NCBI GenBank assembly: GCA_934512155.1
Contig: CAKSWS010000026.1
Coordinates: 1 to 24,163, forward strand
Length of the DNA stretch: 24,163 nucleotides
Source: an uncultured Eubacterium sp.
Lineage (GTDB): Bacteria > Bacillota > Clostridia > Oscillospirales > Acutalibacteraceae
Reading direction: 5' to 3'
Position 1 is the first letter of the stretch. Every line of letters begins with the position of its first letter. The position numbers and the translations under genes were made by a program. Below the pieces are notes generated by a model. The model did not search any database. It was not told the DNA's origin and was given only the letters and a program-made list of their open reading frames with translations. Positions 22,323-24,163 of this stretch are shown here, one piece after another.

Positions 22323-22398
22323 TGGTCTGCCCGAAGGGATTTGAACCCCCATTCTCTTGAATCGGAATCAAGCGCATTCGCCATTGTGCTACGGGCAG
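22323..22398 (-). tRNA. tRNA-Arg (anticodon CCG), CCA encoded
   Basis: The cloverleaf is complete on the minus strand: acceptor CTGCCCG (22398-22392) with CGGGCAG (22333-22327), a 4-bp D stem with a 13-22 mismatch, a perfect 5-bp anticodon stem CTTGA/TCAAG with loop TTCCGAT (anticodon CCG), a short variable loop, a T stem with two G-U pairs and loop TTCAAAT, discriminator A and genomic CCA (22326-22323). It decodes CGG, a rare codon in such an AT-rich genome. Position 38 is U rather than the common A. Confidence 0.93.
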
Positions 22399-22427
22399 AT
22401 TCAGTTGTTAATGATTTATTAAATTTC

Positions 22428-22457
22428 ATTTTACTATTTTAAAAGTATTGTTGTCAA
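22428..22457 (-). promoter_or_regulatory. Promoter for tRNA-Arg
   Basis: Minus strand TTGACA (22457-22452), 18 nt, TAAAAT (22433-22428), about 30 nt before the tRNA 5' end. Its -35 overlaps the -35 of the divergent GH20 promoter. Confidence 0.7.
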
Positions 22458-22476
22458 TAAAGATTTGTGATATAAT
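22448..22476 (+). promoter_or_regulatory. Promoter for the GH20 gene
   Basis: TTGTTG (22448-22453), 17 nt and a perfect TATAAT (22471-22476), followed by GGGGGT (22488-22493) and ATG 22502. The predicted transcript has a leader of only about 20 nt. Confidence 0.7.
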
Positions 22477-22501
22477 TTAAAAAATATGGGGGTACATAAT
22501 T

Positions 22502-24064
22502 ATGATTAACTTAATTCCTATGGCTCAAAATGTTAAGGAAAAAAACGGATTTTATACTTTTCCGGGTGCAGTTAATGTTTTTTCGGAAATTGAATTACCG
22601 CTTGTTAACACTGTTTCACAGGAAGACGGAGCAATTAGAATTTTTAAGGACGATTCTCTTGCTAAAGATGAATATTGCCTTAAGATTGACAGTAACGGCG
22701 TGAAAATTAAAGCGTCGGATAAAATCGGTGCATATTATGCGCTTCAATCAGTTCGTATGCTTGGCAGATTTGACGAAGGCAAAAAAACATTGCCTTATGT
22801 TGAAATTAAAGATAAGCCAAGATTTGAATGGAGAGGTTTAAGCCTTGATGAATCACGCCATTTCTTCGGCAAAGAGTATATTAAGAAATATATTGATGAA
22901 ATGTTTAGGTTAAAACTTAATGTTTTTCATTGGCATTTAACAGATGATCAGGGTTGGCGTATAGAAATAAAAAAATATCCTCTTTTAACGGGAATCGGCT
23001 CTAAAAGGGCATATACTCACATTGGCGGTTGGAAGTGCACCCAAAAGGACGAAACTCCTTACGGCGGATATTATACGCAGGAAGATATTAAAGAAATTGT
23101 TGAATATGCAGAAGAAAGATGTATTTCAATAGTCCCTGAAATTGATGTTCCGGCACATTTTGCTGCTGCTCTTGCCGCTTATCCCGAACTTGCATGTCGT
23201 AATTTAAAAAGAGAGGTTCCCGGCTATTTCGGCGGACTTATTCCAACACTTGCAGGTGTGCGTGATTGGAACAGACCTCTTTGCATGGGTAAAGAATCAA
23301 GCATTAATTTTATGTTTGATGTTTATGATGAGGTTTGCGAATTGTTCCCGTTTGAATATTTTCATGTGGGCGGGGATGAATGTGATGTTTCCGAATGGAA
23401 AACATGTCCTGATTGCCAAAAAGCAATGAAAGATAATAATTTAACTTCAGAACGTGATTTGCAGCGTTTGCTTACTAACAGACTTTGCAAATACCTTAAA
23501 AGCAAGGGTAAGCATATGATTGGTTGGAATGAGGTGCTTAAAAGCGACGGAGTTGATAAATCCGTAGTTGTTCAGCAGTGGCTTCCCGGTAAAGATAAAA
23601 ATTGTGAGAATTATATTAATAACGGCGGTAAGCTTATAATGAGTAATCACAGCTCATTTTATTTTGATATGACATATGCTCAGTATCCGCTTCAAAGTAC
23701 ATATAATTTTAATCCGGCAAAGTATGGTGTTAACAGCAGTAATATCAAAAATGTTTTAGGTGTTGAGGGCGAGCTGTGGACAGAATGGATAGGCACAACG
23801 GAAAAAGTTGAATTTATGCTTCATCCAAGAATGGAAGCACTCGCAGAGGTTGCATGGCTTGATGAAGGCAAGCGCAACTTTAATGATTTTCTTGCCAGAT
23901 ATAATGAATATAAATCGGTTTACAAAAAAATCGGTTTGAATTATGCACTTAATGAAATTGCGATGCCGAAAGGCTTTTTTAAGCGTTCACGCATTAAAAG
24001 TCAGTTTTTCAGAGGCAATCCGGATATGGAATTACAGCAGAATAAAAAACTTAAAGGAGAATAA
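22502..24064 (+). CDS. Beta-N-acetylhexosaminidase, glycoside hydrolase family 20
   Basis: This enzyme removes terminal beta-linked GlcNAc or GalNAc from glycans by substrate-assisted catalysis. Residues 1-110 form the N-terminal GH20b-like domain (ending YYALQSVRML). The (beta/alpha)8 catalytic domain follows: RFEWRGLSLDESRHFF, NVFHWHLTDDQGWRIEI, VPEIDVPAHFAAALAAYPEL, and the catalytic Asp292-Glu293 pair in HVGGDECD. WLPGKD and GVEGELWTEW, with the C-terminal Trp-containing GELWTEW loop of the active site, are also present. There is no signal peptide, so it is probably cytoplasmic and acts on imported chito- or glycan oligosaccharides. At 520 residues it is compact. AAAGGAGA near its stop serves the next gene, so the two are an operon. 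Confidence 0.94.
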   Translation: MINLIPMAQNVKEKNGFYTFPGAVNVFSEIELPLVNTVSQEDGAIRIFKDDSLAKDEYCLKIDSNGVKIKASDKIGAYYALQSVRMLGRFDEGKKTLPYVEIKDKPRFEWRGLSLDESRHFFGKEYIKKYIDEMFRLKLNVFHWHLTDDQGWRIEIKKYPLLTGIGSKRAYTHIGGWKCTQKDETPYGGYYTQEDIKEIVEYAEERCISIVPEIDVPAHFAAALAAYPELACRNLKREVPGYFGGLIPTLAGVRDWNRPLCMGKESSINFMFDVYDEVCELFPFEYFHVGGDECDVSEWKTCPDCQKAMKDNNLTSERDLQRLLTNRLCKYLKSKGKHMIGWNEVLKSDGVDKSVVVQQWLPGKDKNCENYINNGGKLIMSNHSSFYFDMTYAQYPLQSTYNFNPAKYGVNSSNIKNVLGVEGELWTEWIGTTEKVEFMLHPRMEALAEVAWLDEGKRNFNDFLARYNEYKSVYKKIGLNYALNEIAMPKGFFKRSRIKSQFFRGNPDMELQQNKKLKGE

Positions 24065-24069
24065 TAAAA

Positions 24070-24163
24070 ATGAAATTCAGAGATTTTCCTCAAGGTGTTG
24101 TTAAGGAAAATGTGGATTATACCGTTCATGAAATTACAAATGTAATTAAAAAGTACGGTCCTC
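24070..24163 (+). CDS. Start of downstream gene, 3'-truncated by window edge; possibly an M28-type peptidase
   Basis: ATG 24070 follows AAAGGAGA (24053-24060) at 9 nt, 5 nt after the GH20 stop, and the frame is open to the window end (31 residues). The visible sequence, MKFRDFPQGVVKENVDYTVH followed by EITNVIKKYGP, resembles the N-terminus of clostridial M28-family peptidases, where (C/I)KxYGPR precedes a PAGS motif. Too little is visible for a firm call. Confidence 0.6.
   Translation, partial: MKFRDFPQGVVKENVDYTVHEITNVIKKYGP

Noticed and set aside
22203..22342. attL/attR of an integrated mobile element
   Set aside because: The interval is only 119 bp and has no integrase; it can be at most a remnant, so it is listed as a repeat rather than a mobile element.
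22203..22442. A 79-residue plus-strand frame containing SARRDLNPHS
   Set aside because: It is the antisense translation of tRNA-Arg and its 3' repeat; this kind of peptide is a well-known spurious annotation over tRNA genes.

Overview
The window is AT-rich bacterial chromosome. It carries an endospore germinant-receptor operon (gerA type), a darA-holB-ricT block in Bacillota order, strong AGGAGG-type ribosome binding sites, frequent TTG and GTG starts, and TTGACA/TATAAT promoters. Together these point to a spore-forming low-GC Bacillota, most likely class Clostridia and possibly an uncultured gut lineage. I cannot name a genus. There are no transposases, phage genes, CRISPR arrays or rRNA genes.

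Layout. 1-2878: the end of a gerAA-like gene, then gerAB and gerAC (spore germinant receptor), converging on an unrecognised small secreted-protein gene on the minus strand. 3115-6258: a citrate synthase, membrane protein and AEC transporter operon. 6366-8563: darA, holB and ricT, with a separately promoted 2[4Fe-4S] ferredoxin behind them. 8889-10000 (minus): a GNAT acetyltransferase and TrmO. 10112-12465: a complete polar amino acid ABC importer (binding lipoprotein, permease, ATPase). 12523-15349 (minus): a membrane-anchored glycerophosphodiesterase, a DtxR/MntR-type regulator, a membrane zinc-ribbon protein and a J-domain/TM protein. 15521-16426: a PAP2 phosphatase. 16484-17548 (minus): hisC. 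17711-18910: rmuC. 18975-22156 (minus): a GPH sugar symporter, a Dcr2-like phosphoesterase and a second GNAT. 22203-22398: tRNA-Arg(CCG) on the minus strand with an unusual structured element at its 3' side. 22502-24163: a cytoplasmic GH20 hexosaminidase and the first codons of a downstream gene.

Most genes are chromosomal housekeeping or transport functions in short operons, separated by clear, often bidirectional, hairpin terminators. Three places deserve a second look. The amino-acid-binding lipoprotein (10112-10978) appears circularly permuted: the segment that normally ends this family lies at its N-terminus, ahead of the segment that normally begins it. Beside the tRNA, a 21-bp copy of its 3' end, CCA included, lies 119 bp away, with an inverted copy between them and two nested hairpins, so alternative RNA pairings are possible. 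GerAC has Gly where the lipobox Cys belongs. Smaller oddities are a Cys/His tail on the PAP2 protein, overlapping divergent promoters between the tRNA and GH20 genes, and a Gln in the usual His position of the phosphoesterase metal site.
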